Assembly (NCBI GenBank): GCA_963849635.1
Contig: CAWKIA010000045.1
Location: forward strand, 223,912 to 287,911
Direction: 5' to 3'
Length of the DNA: 64,000 bases
Source of the DNA: CAVRUD01 sp963849635
GTDB taxonomy: Bacteria; Chloroflexota; Chloroflexia; Thermomicrobiales; UBA6265
The position numbers and the translations under genes are program-made. Of the stretch, positions 45,257 through 53,684 are shown one piece after another. The notes below the pieces were generated by a model, which saw only the letters and a list, made by a program, of their open reading frames with translations, did no database searches and was not told the origin of the DNA. Each line of letters begins with the position of its first letter. Position 1 is the first letter of the stretch.

Positions 45257-46957
45257 TTGGAAAAACACCAAGGGTCCCATTCCGCAAACGGAGGCCATGC
45301 CGCTCGAGCGAACGGACGAAATGGGCGCGTTGCCCAGGCTGAGAAGGGTCTGGCCGATCCAATGAGCGACGACACACTCGACCTAAACGGTGCCAATGAC
45401 GCGGACAACCCTGAATCCGGGACGGACGAGGCCAACGGATTCGCCGGGTTTGACGAAGGTGCCCATATCTTGGAGGCGCTCAAGGAGGCGAACCCGGGGC
45501 TGGACGGGGCGCCGTCGCCGGCCGACGCCTTGAACCTGCAACTGGCCGAGCTGAGCATGTTCGCCCCCGGCGTCGTCCCCGATGACGACGAGGACGACAC
45601 GAATGGCATCGTGCCGGAGTCGGACGACGACGATCTCGATCTGCCCGAGCTGGCCGACCTCGGCCCGATCAACTACGACACCGGCGGGTTGCACCTCGAT
45701 GACCCGGTGCGGATGTACCTGCGCGAGATCGGCCGGGTGCCCCTCTTGACCGGGAGCCGGGAAGTCGAACTGGCGATGGCGATGGAGCGGGGCGACTACC
45801 TCTGCCTCCACCGCGAGCGGCTGCGCCACCCCGACCGGCTGGGGCGCGATCCGGAGGCCGCCGAGCTGGGCTTCGAGGTCTACAAGACCTTCAAGAAGTT
45901 CTGGCCCCACGTCGAGACGCTCTACACCGCGATCGTGCCGGAGTTGCCCGCCGGGCTCCCGCCCAAGCCGGTGATGCTGCGCGCGGTGTTGCCGTTCATG
46001 CAGGTCCCCGAAGCCGCGGTCGCCCAGGCGTGCGATCGCTTGGGCGGCCACCTGCCCGAGGAGCTCGAAGAGTCGATGCGGCAACGCACCGTCGAGTGGG
46101 ATCTGCTCCCGCCGGCGGTCCAAACCCTGATCCGCACGACCAGTGCGTGGCCCGACGACGCCACCGTCCTCGAGCTCTACACCCAGCAGTCCACCCGCTT
46201 GGCGCGGCGCTTCGAGGAGCAGGTGGCCCAGGGAGCGCGGGCGAAGGAAGCCCTGACCGAAGCGAACTTGCGCCTGGTCGTCTCGGTGGCCAAGAAGTAC
46301 GCCGGCCGGGGGATGACGCTGCTCGATCTGGTCCAGGAGGGCAACTTAGGGCTGATCCGGGCGGTGGAGAAGTTCCAGCACCACAAGGGGTTCAAGTTCT
46401 CCACCTACGCCACCTGGTGGATCCGGCAGGCGATCACCCGGGCGATCGCCGACCAGGCGCGCACGATCCGGATCCCGGTCCACATGGTGGAGACGATCAA
46501 CAAGCTGATCCGGACCAGCCGCAAGCTGCAGCAGGAGCTGGGGCGGGAGCCGACCAGCGAGGAGATCGGGGCGGCGTTGGAGCTGGCCCCGGAGCGGGTC
46601 CGCGAGATCATGAAGATCAGCCAGGAGCCGGTCTCCTTGGAGATGCCGATCGGGGAGGAAGAGGACAGCAATCTGGGGGACTTCATCGAGGACCACAAGG
46701 TGCTCGCCCCGGCGGATGCGGCCAGCCGGCAGATGCTCAAGGAGCAGATGGAGGATGTGCTGGGGAGTTTGAGCGAGCGCGAGCGGCGGGTGCTGGAGAT
46801 GCGGTTCGGGCTGGATGATGGGCGGGCGCGGACGTTGGAGGAGGTGGGACGGGAGTTCGGGGTGACCCGGGAGCGGATCCGCCAGATCGAGGCCAAGGCG
46901 TTGCGCAAGCTGCGCCATCCCTCCCGGGCCAAGAAGCTCCGCGACTACCTCGATTAG
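45257..46957 (+). CDS. rpoD: Primary RNA polymerase sigma factor (RpoD/SigA)
   Basis: Up to 566 residues from a TTG at 45257; an ATG at 45362 is an alternative. The first ~150 residues are acidic and disordered. Region 1.2 is DDPVRMYLREIGRVPLLT; an insertion of ~140 residues follows; then region 2 (EGNLGLIRAVEKFQHHKGFK, STYATWWIRQAI), region 3 (PVHMVETINKL) and region 4 with the -35 helix-turn-helix (VGREFGVTRERIRQIEAKA). From about 45.65 kb on, third codon positions are almost all G or C, more extreme than in neighbours. Confidence 0.95.
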   Translation: MEKHQGSHSANGGHAARANGRNGRVAQAEKGLADPMSDDTLDLNGANDADNPESGTDEANGFAGFDEGAHILEALKEANPGLDGAPSPADALNLQLAELSMFAPGVVPDDDEDDTNGIVPESDDDDLDLPELADLGPINYDTGGLHLDDPVRMYLREIGRVPLLTGSREVELAMAMERGDYLCLHRERLRHPDRLGRDPEAAELGFEVYKTFKKFWPHVETLYTAIVPELPAGLPPKPVMLRAVLPFMQVPEAAVAQACDRLGGHLPEELEESMRQRTVEWDLLPPAVQTLIRTTSAWPDDATVLELYTQQSTRLARRFEEQVAQGARAKEALTEANLRLVVSVAKKYAGRGMTLLDLVQEGNLGLIRAVEKFQHHKGFKFSTYATWWIRQAITRAIADQARTIRIPVHMVETINKLIRTSRKLQQELGREPTSEEIGAALELAPERVREIMKISQEPVSLEMPIGEEEDSNLGDFIEDHKVLAPADAASRQMLKEQMEDVLGSLSERERRVLEMRFGLDDGRARTLEEVGREFGVTRERIRQIEAKALRKLRHPSRAKKLRDYLD

Positions 46958-47005
46958 CCGTTCCGTCAGGTAAGGACTGCGTCACCTACACTATGCTTTG
47001 CAGGT

Positions 47006-47045
47006 ATCGGGGACCCGTCGGGTCCCCGATCGTATGGCATTTTTC
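47006..47045 (+). terminator. Rho-independent terminator of rpoD
   Basis: Stem ATCGGGGACCC/GGGTCCCCGAT with a GTC loop (47006-47030), followed after 9 nt by ATTTTT. Lies 48 bp after the rpoD stop and before obg. Confidence 0.85.
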
Positions 47046-47105
47046 TACGCACAGGCTCACGTCAGGTAAGAGGCAAGGGCGGATTGCGTCAATAGGGAGA
47101 TAGCT

Positions 47106-48536
47106 GTGTTAGTCGATCGCGCTCGGGTTTACGTTAAAGCCGGCGACGGCGGCAATGGGTCCAAGTCGTTCCGGCGGGAGAAATTCGCACCCAAAGGTGG
47201 TCCAGATGGTGGCGACGGTGGGCGCGGCGGAGACGTGCGCCTACGCGTCCGGCAGAGTCTGACAAGTCTGCTCCCGTTTCAGTTCAACCAGAAGTTCGAG
47301 GCGGAGAAGGGCCAGGGTGGCAGCCGGCAGCAAAAGCACGGCAAGTCTGGCCACCACCTCTACCTGGATGTTCCGCCGGGTACAGTCCTTTGGGACGACG
47401 ATGCCGGCGAGTTGCTGGCGGACCTAACCGAACCCGGGGAAGAGATTGTCGTCGCAAAGGGGGGACGAGGCGGACTGGGAAATGTCCACTTCAAGTCGTC
47501 CGTGCACCAGGCGCCCCGGATCGCCGAACTGGGCGAGCCGGGAGAAGAGCGCAACCTGCGGATGGAACTGCGGATCATCGCCGATGTGGGGCTCGTCGGG
47601 TTACCGAACGCCGGGAAATCGACATTGCTGGCGGCGGGTACCCGGGCTCGTCCGAAGATCGCCGACTACCCGTTCACCACGCTCGAGCCCAACCTGGGCG
47701 CGGTCGAGATCGGCGGCCGGGGTGGCCAGGCGTTTGTGATGGCCGATATCCCTGGCCTGATTGAAGGCGCCGCCAGCGGTGCGGGACTGGGGCACGAGTT
47801 CTTGCGCCATGTTTCCCGGACCAAGGTCCTGATCCATGTTCTTGACGCTTCTGGGGGGCTCGAGGGCCGGGATCCACTGGAGGATTTCCAGACGATCAAC
47901 GCGGAACTGGAGTTGTTCGATCCCGATCTGCGTGAAAAGGCGATGCTGGTTGCTCTAAACAAGATCGATCTGGTTGAAGCGAGAGACAACCTGCCACATC
48001 TGCGTGGAACATTGGAACAGGCCGGATTCACTGTCTATCCCGTTTCGGCTGCGACAGGCGAAGGCGTCCAGCGGCTGCTAGAAGACGTCGCCGCCGAGTT
48101 GCGTGAGGTTCACGAGCGCGAGACGACCAAGGTCGCAGAGAAGCCACAGGAGCGCCGCCGCTACACACTGGCGCAGCAGGATGAGAAGGCGTGGCACGTA
48201 GCGCGCCGTTCGGCTCACCACTTTGATGTCACCGGGATCGGTATTGAGCGGTTCACGAAGATGACCGACTTTACGACCGACGAGGCGGTCGACCGATTTG
48301 AGCGGGTGCTTTCAACCAGCGGGATCAACGAAGAGTTGGAACGCATCGGCATCAACGATGGCGATACCGTACATTTGGCCGGTCGAGAATTCACCTGGGG
48401 CGATGACCACGCATTTAATGCGGAGGAATCCGCTAGCAGGCGCAAGACACGCCGAGAACGCCGGCAACCGATCGCAGAACTCTTCTTGCCTGAGGACGAC
48501 TTTCCTGAAGATGACTATGTCGCGGAAGATGCCTGA
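47106..48536 (+). CDS. obg: GTPase Obg/CgtA
   Basis: 476 residues with a GTG start (GGGAG 6 nt upstream). The N-terminal glycine-rich Obg fold (GDGGNGSKSFRREKFAPKGG) is followed by the G domain: G1 GLPNAGKST, G2 DYPFTTLEP, G3 DIPGLIEGA, G4 NKIDL. The C-terminal OCT domain ends near residue 430, then an acidic tail. It acts in 50S assembly and stress control. An independent promoter is likely because a terminator separates it from rpoD. Confidence 0.95.
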   Translation: MLVDRARVYVKAGDGGNGSKSFRREKFAPKGGPDGGDGGRGGDVRLRVRQSLTSLLPFQFNQKFEAEKGQGGSRQQKHGKSGHHLYLDVPPGTVLWDDDAGELLADLTEPGEEIVVAKGGRGGLGNVHFKSSVHQAPRIAELGEPGEERNLRMELRIIADVGLVGLPNAGKSTLLAAGTRARPKIADYPFTTLEPNLGAVEIGGRGGQAFVMADIPGLIEGAASGAGLGHEFLRHVSRTKVLIHVLDASGGLEGRDPLEDFQTINAELELFDPDLREKAMLVALNKIDLVEARDNLPHLRGTLEQAGFTVYPVSAATGEGVQRLLEDVAAELREVHERETTKVAEKPQERRRYTLAQQDEKAWHVARRSAHHFDVTGIGIERFTKMTDFTTDEAVDRFERVLSTSGINEELERIGINDGDTVHLAGREFTWGDDHAFNAEESASRRKTRRERRQPIAELFLPEDDFPEDDYVAEDA

Positions 48537-48620
48537 TTCAGGGCATCCGAACGAGTGCTCGTGTCGTCTGGATCAGTTTCAGGCGATGGGCGACCGGATT
48601 CGACATTTCGAGCGACCTGG

Positions 48621-49331
48621 CTAGAGTCCCTGGATCGTCTCCAAGGGTTCGTCAGTGACCAGGCCGGCGTAGATGCCTCGGTATTCAGGCGGCAACAGTT
48701 TGGCGATTTCGGCCATGAGCCGATTCGTCGCCTCATCGCGGCCGATCTTCTGACCATCGGGCGTCCGGCTTGGGATCGTGAACGGCTGACCGACCACAAT
48801 CTTGACACTCTTACGGAAGAGGCGTTCCGAGCCGGTGATGGCAACCGGCAAGATCGGAGCGGCGGTCAGCTGGGCAATGGCGGCCGCGCCCGGCAGTGCA
48901 ACCTTTAGCGCTTGCGATTTGCTGCGGGTGCCTTCGGGAAACATGCCAACAGCGAGTCCCTGTTTGAGGTTCAGGTCAGCAATGCGGATTGCGTTTCGGT
49001 CGGCCGTGCCCCGATCGACCGGGAAGGCACCACCGAACTTGATGATGCGCCCGACGACCGGGATCGCGAAGAGTTCCTTCTTTGCCATGTAGTGCACTGG
49101 CCGGGGGATCGCAACCGAGATCAGCAACGGATCGGCGTTGTGAAGGTGATTGCCGACCACAATCAGCGGGCCATCTGGTGGGACGTTCTCAAGCCCGCGA
49201 ATGCGCATTCGGAAAAGCACGCGGCTCAGTCCGAGGAGGATTGCGCGAAGAGTCTTGAAGGTCCGCCCTTGAAAGGTGCCCGCTCGGAGGTCTGGCTGCT
49301 CCTGCGTTGCAGATGGAGACGGCGCGCTCAC
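48621..49331 (-). CDS. plsC: 1-acyl-sn-glycerol-3-phosphate acyltransferase
   Basis: About 236 residues if it starts at the GTG at 49331, giving a GTGA overlap with the cmk stop. The HX4D motif is in VVGNHLHNADPL, and FPEGTRSKSQ is the second acyltransferase block. It adds the second acyl chain in phospholipid synthesis at the membrane. The cmk-plsC order is common in bacteria. An ATG 15 nt upstream is possible. Confidence 0.9.
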   Translation of the reverse strand: MSAPSPSATQEQPDLRAGTFQGRTFKTLRAILLGLSRVLFRMRIRGLENVPPDGPLIVVGNHLHNADPLLISVAIPRPVHYMAKKELFAIPVVGRIIKFGGAFPVDRGTADRNAIRIADLNLKQGLAVGMFPEGTRSKSQALKVALPGAAAIAQLTAAPILPVAITGSERLFRKSVKIVVGQPFTIPSRTPDGQKIGRDEATNRLMAEIAKLLPPEYRGIYAGLVTDEPLETIQGL

Positions 49332-50074
49332 GAGAACGATCTCCATGACGTGCGGACGATGCCCTCGATCTCAGTGACGACATCGTCGACCGAACGACCA
49401 TCGGTAGCGACGAGAGTGGCGTCGTCTGCGGCCTTGAGCGGGGAGACCTCCCTGGCGCTGTCGACCGCATCGCGGCGCTCAAGATCCGCGACAATGAAGT
49501 CAATGTCGACATCTTCTCCACGGGCCCTCAGCTCAGCGTGACGGCGCCGGGCGCGCTCTTCCAGGCTGGCTGACAGGAAGATCTTTACGCCCGCCGTTGG
49601 AGTGACGACGGTACCGATGTCGCGCCCGACCATGACTACCGAGGCTCCGTTCGCGATAGTGCGCTGGACCGGTAGTAGCGCCGTGCGAACGGGACCGTGG
49701 GCGGAGACTTGTGAGACATGTTGGTCGACATCCGCGCCGCGAATCGCCCAGGTCGCGTCCGCACCATCCACGAAGACATCGTAGAGCCGGCCGTCGTTCA
49801 CCGTCGGTCGGCCGATGCGGATGTCGAGATCAGCGGCGAGATCGGCCAGCCGATCGGCGTCATCGAGCGGCACCGATTGGTGGAGGGCCGCAAGCGTCAC
49901 CGCGCGGTAGAGCACACCGGTGTCAAACAGCATCACCTTCAGGCGGGCGGCGAGTTCGCGCGCCACCGTCGTCTTGCCGGCCGCCGCCGCTCCGTCGATG
50001 GCGATGACGTGGCGGTGATCCGGCTGGTCCTGCCTGTCCGCGGTCGCCGGCATCTGGCCCGCGGCGTTTGTCAT
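49328..50074 (-). CDS. cmk: Cytidylate kinase
   Basis: About 248 residues from the ATG at 50074. P-loop IDGAAAAGKTTVAREL, CMP-binding LFDTGVLYRAVTLAAL, VVMVGRDIGTVVTP and KIFLSASLEERARRR are classic Cmk features. It phosphorylates CMP/dCMP. The open frame runs ~145 codons further upstream with no family-like residues; that part lies inside the tail of the rluB-type gene. Its start therefore overlaps the preceding gene by about 150 bp in another frame. Confidence 0.9.
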   Translation of the reverse strand: MTNAAGQMPATADRQDQPDHRHVIAIDGAAAAGKTTVARELAARLKVMLFDTGVLYRAVTLAALHQSVPLDDADRLADLAADLDIRIGRPTVNDGRLYDVFVDGADATWAIRGADVDQHVSQVSAHGPVRTALLPVQRTIANGASVVMVGRDIGTVVTPTAGVKIFLSASLEERARRRHAELRARGEDVDIDFIVADLERRDAVDSAREVSPLKAADDATLVATDGRSVDDVVTEIEGIVRTSWRSFS

Positions 50075-51503
50075 CGGTCGATCGTTCTGGTCTGGCGGCA
50101 TGCGTTGGGCGGCCCTTGGTTCCGCCGAATGTGCCTCGTGCGCGGCCGTTGCCACTCTCTTGTCGATCTCCTCCATGCGGCCGTTGCTCTCCACGGGTCT
50201 GGCGCCCAGGTTCAGTCGGTTTCCGGGTTCGTCCGCGTCGCCGGCCCATCCGATCGAGATCAGCGGCCGAACGGCGCGGGGTGTTGCTATCCTGATCGTC
50301 CCGGGGACGGCGGCCTCGCTCGGTCCCCTTCCCCCCGGATTCGGGGTTGCCTTGTTCCTGTCTCCGGTCCGGTTGCCGGGTTTCACCTCGACTGGAGCGT
50401 TCTTCGGCTCGCACACCGGGGCGACTGTCGCGCCCTCGTCCTCGTTCGCGACGATCTCCGCCAGGCGGTCCCCCTCTGTGCCGATCGCCTGCTTGTCCCG
50501 GCGCGAGGCGGTCACCGATCAGCCAGACGTCGCCGGCAGGGAGGCGTTCTGTCCCGGCAACCGCGCGTGGGGGCGGACCGTCGACCGGTCGCCGATTCGT
50601 GGCAGCGGATGGTGCCGGTCGACTTGGGGTCCTGGCCTGTGCCGCGGGACGAACTGGCTGTCTTGGGGAAGGTGGCGCTGGTGCGATCGATTCGGCGGAT
50701 TGCTGGCGGGCCAACGACGGCCTGACGCGGGATCGGTTGCGCGATTGGCGCCACGATGGATACGCGCCAACTTCGCTGTCCGACTCCTCGGTTAGGTGAA
50801 CGGCTTGCAGCAGCTGGCTAAGTTCTCCCGGGGTGAGATCGCGCCAAGCGCCGACCGCCACACCCTCGATGCTGACCGGGCCGATGCGAACCCGGCGGAG
50901 CCCGTCGACCGGGATGCCCACGTTCTGCATCAGGCGACGGACAACATGGTAGAGGCCCTGGTGGACAACGATCTTGAGGACGTGCCCCTCCCGGGTTTGG
51001 CGCAGAATTCGGAACTCGGCCGGGACAACCTTCTGGCCATCGATCTGGAAACCGTCGCGGACACGTTGCATTGTGATATCCGAAGGGCGAGCGCGGGTCA
51101 GAACCTGATACTCCTTCGCCAGCTGATACCGGGGATGCATGATCCGGTTGGCGACATCACCGTCGTTTGTGAAGAGGAGTAAGCCCTCGGTGTCGCGGTC
51201 GAGGCGACCAACCGGGTAGACGCGCTCCGGCACGTTGACGAGTTCCATAACCGTCCGGCGCTCGCGCTCATCGTTGACGGTCGTGATGAAGCCTGTTGGC
51301 TTGTTGAGCATGATGACCCGCGGCCGCTGGGGCCGCAGGATCTTGCCATCGACCCGGATTTCGGCGGTGGCGGGATCGACCCGCGTGCCGAGTTCTTTCA
51401 CGACTTTGCCATCGACCTGGACACGGCCAGCAGCGATCAGTGCTTCCGCTGACCGGCGAGACCCGCTGCCGCGGGCGGCCATGACCCGCTGCAGGCGCTC
51501 CAT
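49923..51503 (-). CDS. rluB: Pseudouridine synthase RluB/RsuA family with long Arg-Gly-rich tail
   Basis: The ATG at 51503 has AAGGAG 7 nt upstream. The S4 RNA-binding domain (residues ~1-60) is followed by the catalytic domain with GRLDRDTEGLLLFTNDG (catalytic Asp), then YHVVRRLMQNVGIPV. Family proteins end near residue 240, but here the frame continues ~280 residues of Arg/Gly/Pro/Ser-rich sequence. The last ~50 residues overlap cmk out of frame and look like a shadow of it, so the true end may be earlier (frameshift) or the genes truly overlap. It isomerises a uridine in 23S or 16S rRNA. Confidence 0.82.
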   Translation of the reverse strand: MERLQRVMAARGSGSRRSAEALIAAGRVQVDGKVVKELGTRVDPATAEIRVDGKILRPQRPRVIMLNKPTGFITTVNDERERRTVMELVNVPERVYPVGRLDRDTEGLLLFTNDGDVANRIMHPRYQLAKEYQVLTRARPSDITMQRVRDGFQIDGQKVVPAEFRILRQTREGHVLKIVVHQGLYHVVRRLMQNVGIPVDGLRRVRIGPVSIEGVAVGAWRDLTPGELSQLLQAVHLTEESDSEVGAYPSWRQSRNRSRVRPSLARQQSAESIAPAPPSPRQPVRPAAQARTPSRPAPSAATNRRPVDGPPPRAVAGTERLPAGDVWLIGDRLAPGQAGDRHRGGPPGGDRRERGRGRDSRPGVRAEERSSRGETRQPDRRQEQGNPESGGKGTERGRRPRDDQDSNTPRRSAADLDRMGRRRGRTRKPTEPGRQTRGEQRPHGGDRQESGNGRARGTFGGTKGRPTHAARPERSTDDKRRGPDAGDRGQAGPAGSPPRHRHRRSGGGRQDDGGARTRRPPEGDAV

Positions 51504-51543
51504 GAGGCGTCTCCTTGGGGAGTTGGTTGGTACGAATTGCGGG

Positions 51544-52746
51544 CTAGGCGGCGATTGGGGTCGATTGTCCAGACTGAGCCGCAGTCGCTTGAAGGAGGGG
51601 CCGCTCGCCAACCTGCGTGGACCCGGCGAAGAATAGCACGCGGCCCACTTCCTGCTCCGGCTCGCCGGGGGCGCCAAGCCGAAGGCGGAACGTGAGGTCA
51701 TCGTCGCCGGAGGTGGGCATCACCAATTCTGGGCCGTCGGGCATTGTCACCTGCCAGGCAAAAAGCGCATCTTCCAACCCAGGGACAGTCGCGGGATCAT
51801 CGACCGCAACCCAGCGGTAATCCGCTTCAAGTCCGGCCAGGATCGAGCGGGCGTCGTCATAGCGGCGGTCGACTGTCTTTTCCGAGGTCTCTTCGTCGTA
51901 GGCCAGATCGCTGCCGAGGACGACCGTGATGACCTCATTTGCCCCGAATTCGCTGGCTAGGACCAAGCAGGCGCCGGCGTTGGTCTCTGATCCGGTCTTG
52001 ATCCCGATCACGCCCGGCTCCGCGAGCAGCTCGTTGGTGTTCGCCTTTGTGTAGGTGTTCCCGCCTGGAGAGACGAACTCATAGGTGGGCATCGCGACCA
52101 TATCGCGCAGCGTCTCGTCCTTCATGAACTCGGTGGCGATCGTGGTCAGATCGCGGGCGCTGGTGAATTGGTCGGCGGCATCACGCCCATCTGGATTGAC
52201 GAACTGCGTGTTCTGCAAGCCGAGATCGCGGGCCAGTCCGTTCATCTCCTCGACGAAGCGGGTAGTCGCCTGCTGGGGATCGACGGTGTCCGGATCCACA
52301 CCAAGGAGCGTGGCTCCGGCGTAGCGGGCCAACGCCTGAGCGGCGTCGCCACCGGACGGGATCAGCAAGCCGAGGAGGAGTTGTTCGACCGTCAGTGTAT
52401 CGCCAACGATCAACTCCATCGTCGAGTAGCCCTCTTCGACTGGATCGGACTCGACGATCAGCACTTCGTTGTCCAGATCGACGGTCGCCCTGGCGACAAT
52501 GGCGGTTGCGATCTTGATCGTACTACCCGCGGAGAGGCGGTCGTCGCCGTTCAAGTCATAGAGATCGACACCGGCCGAGATATCGCGGACAAAGGCCGCC
52601 TTGGCTGAAACGTCGGGCGGTTGGGGAAGGTCCTGCGCGCGGATCGGCGCATGGGAAAAGCCCGGAAAAGCGCTCCAAATTAAGGAAACGACCGCGATCA
52701 AGATGACGCGCCAACGTCGCGTTCGTAGCCCCACCGAATGCTCCAT
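51544..52746 (-). CDS. dacF: D-alanyl-D-alanine carboxypeptidase (penicillin-binding protein 5 type)
   Basis: 400 residues with a signal segment (VILIAVVSLIWSAFPGF). Serine motif SxxK is in SAGSTIKIATAIV, the second motif reads SGGD rather than the usual SGN, and the third is IKTGSE. It trims the terminal D-Ala of peptidoglycan stem peptides outside the membrane. The C-terminal part is the usual beta domain. Divergent from the downstream phosphoesterase gene. Confidence 0.9.
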   Translation of the reverse strand: MEHSVGLRTRRWRVILIAVVSLIWSAFPGFSHAPIRAQDLPQPPDVSAKAAFVRDISAGVDLYDLNGDDRLSAGSTIKIATAIVARATVDLDNEVLIVESDPVEEGYSTMELIVGDTLTVEQLLLGLLIPSGGDAAQALARYAGATLLGVDPDTVDPQQATTRFVEEMNGLARDLGLQNTQFVNPDGRDAADQFTSARDLTTIATEFMKDETLRDMVAMPTYEFVSPGGNTYTKANTNELLAEPGVIGIKTGSETNAGACLVLASEFGANEVITVVLGSDLAYDEETSEKTVDRRYDDARSILAGLEADYRWVAVDDPATVPGLEDALFAWQVTMPDGPELVMPTSGDDDLTFRLRLGAPGEPEQEVGRVLFFAGSTQVGERPLLQATAAQSGQSTPIAA

Positions 52747-52862
52747 CCTCGATCTTCCGGGCGAATGATGTGCGTGCCGAGTATACGTACAAGGCGTGGC
52801 TCATCGCTAGTTGGTCTGTTCGTACAGACGAGATCGAGGCGGAGACGCGGTACACTGATCCT

Positions 52863-53684
52863 ATGGGAATGGGGCACGGCGGCACGCCGGCTGGGAGAGC
52901 CAGGATCGTGGGCATTCGAATCGCCGCCATTGGCGATATGCATCTCAAGACCGAGTTTCCGCCAGATCTGGCGGAGTCGCTGATTGGTATCGCTCAGCGA
53001 GCCGATGTCCTCGTCATCGCGGGCGACATTACCGATCAGGGACGGCTCCCCGAAGTCGAACTCGCCGCCGACGTTTTCCGGAATCTCAACCTGCCGATCA
53101 TTGCGGTCCTGGGCAATCACGATCGCCGCTGCTTGCGCCGGTCGGCCTTTCGCCGGATCCTCGAAAACGCGGGTGTGACGCTGCTCGATGGCCAGTCGAC
53201 GACACTGCCTCGACTCAGTGGGGGCTGCTCCGTCGGCTTCGCCGGAGTAGGCGGGTACGGGGGAGGGTTCTGGCCAAACGAGGGGCCGGCTGGACCGACC
53301 TTTCGAATATCTCAGGCGGTGGCCATTCGCGCCAGGCGTGAGGCCGCTCGCCTTGAGCAGGCGATCGAGTCGCTGCACTCCGATGTCAAGATCGCCGTGA
53401 TGCATTATTCGCCAACAGCGACGACGCTTGGGGACGAACCACCGGTTAAGTACTGGATGCTTGGCAATAGCGAGTTGGCCAAGGTGATCGACCGCCACGC
53501 GATTGATCTGGTCATCCATGGCCACGCACACCTCGGCAACACGCACGGGCGCACACTTGGCGGTACGCCGGTGCGTAACGTGGCGGTGCCCGTAACTGGT
53601 GGACCGATCACCATTGAACTTCCAGTGCGCTTGCCCGATTCCAACGATCAGGTCGGTTGGGAAGCGATCAGGCAAAAGGCATGA
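52863..53684 (+). CDS. Metallophosphoesterase, cytosolic calcineurin-like
   Basis: About 273 residues if it starts at the ATG at 52863; a GTG at 52908 is closer to the conserved start. Metal motifs: IAAIGDMHLK, IAGDITDQG, LGNHDRR, MHYSPT and VIHGHAHLG. A TACACT box at 52851-52856 ends only 6 nt before the ATG, so the message could be leaderless. Its stop overlaps the start of the next gene (ATGA), so the two are co-translated. Confidence 0.85.
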   Translation: MGMGHGGTPAGRARIVGIRIAAIGDMHLKTEFPPDLAESLIGIAQRADVLVIAGDITDQGRLPEVELAADVFRNLNLPIIAVLGNHDRRCLRRSAFRRILENAGVTLLDGQSTTLPRLSGGCSVGFAGVGGYGGGFWPNEGPAGPTFRISQAVAIRARREAARLEQAIESLHSDVKIAVMHYSPTATTLGDEPPVKYWMLGNSELAKVIDRHAIDLVIHGHAHLGNTHGRTLGGTPVRNVAVPVTGGPITIELPVRLPDSNDQVGWEAIRQKA

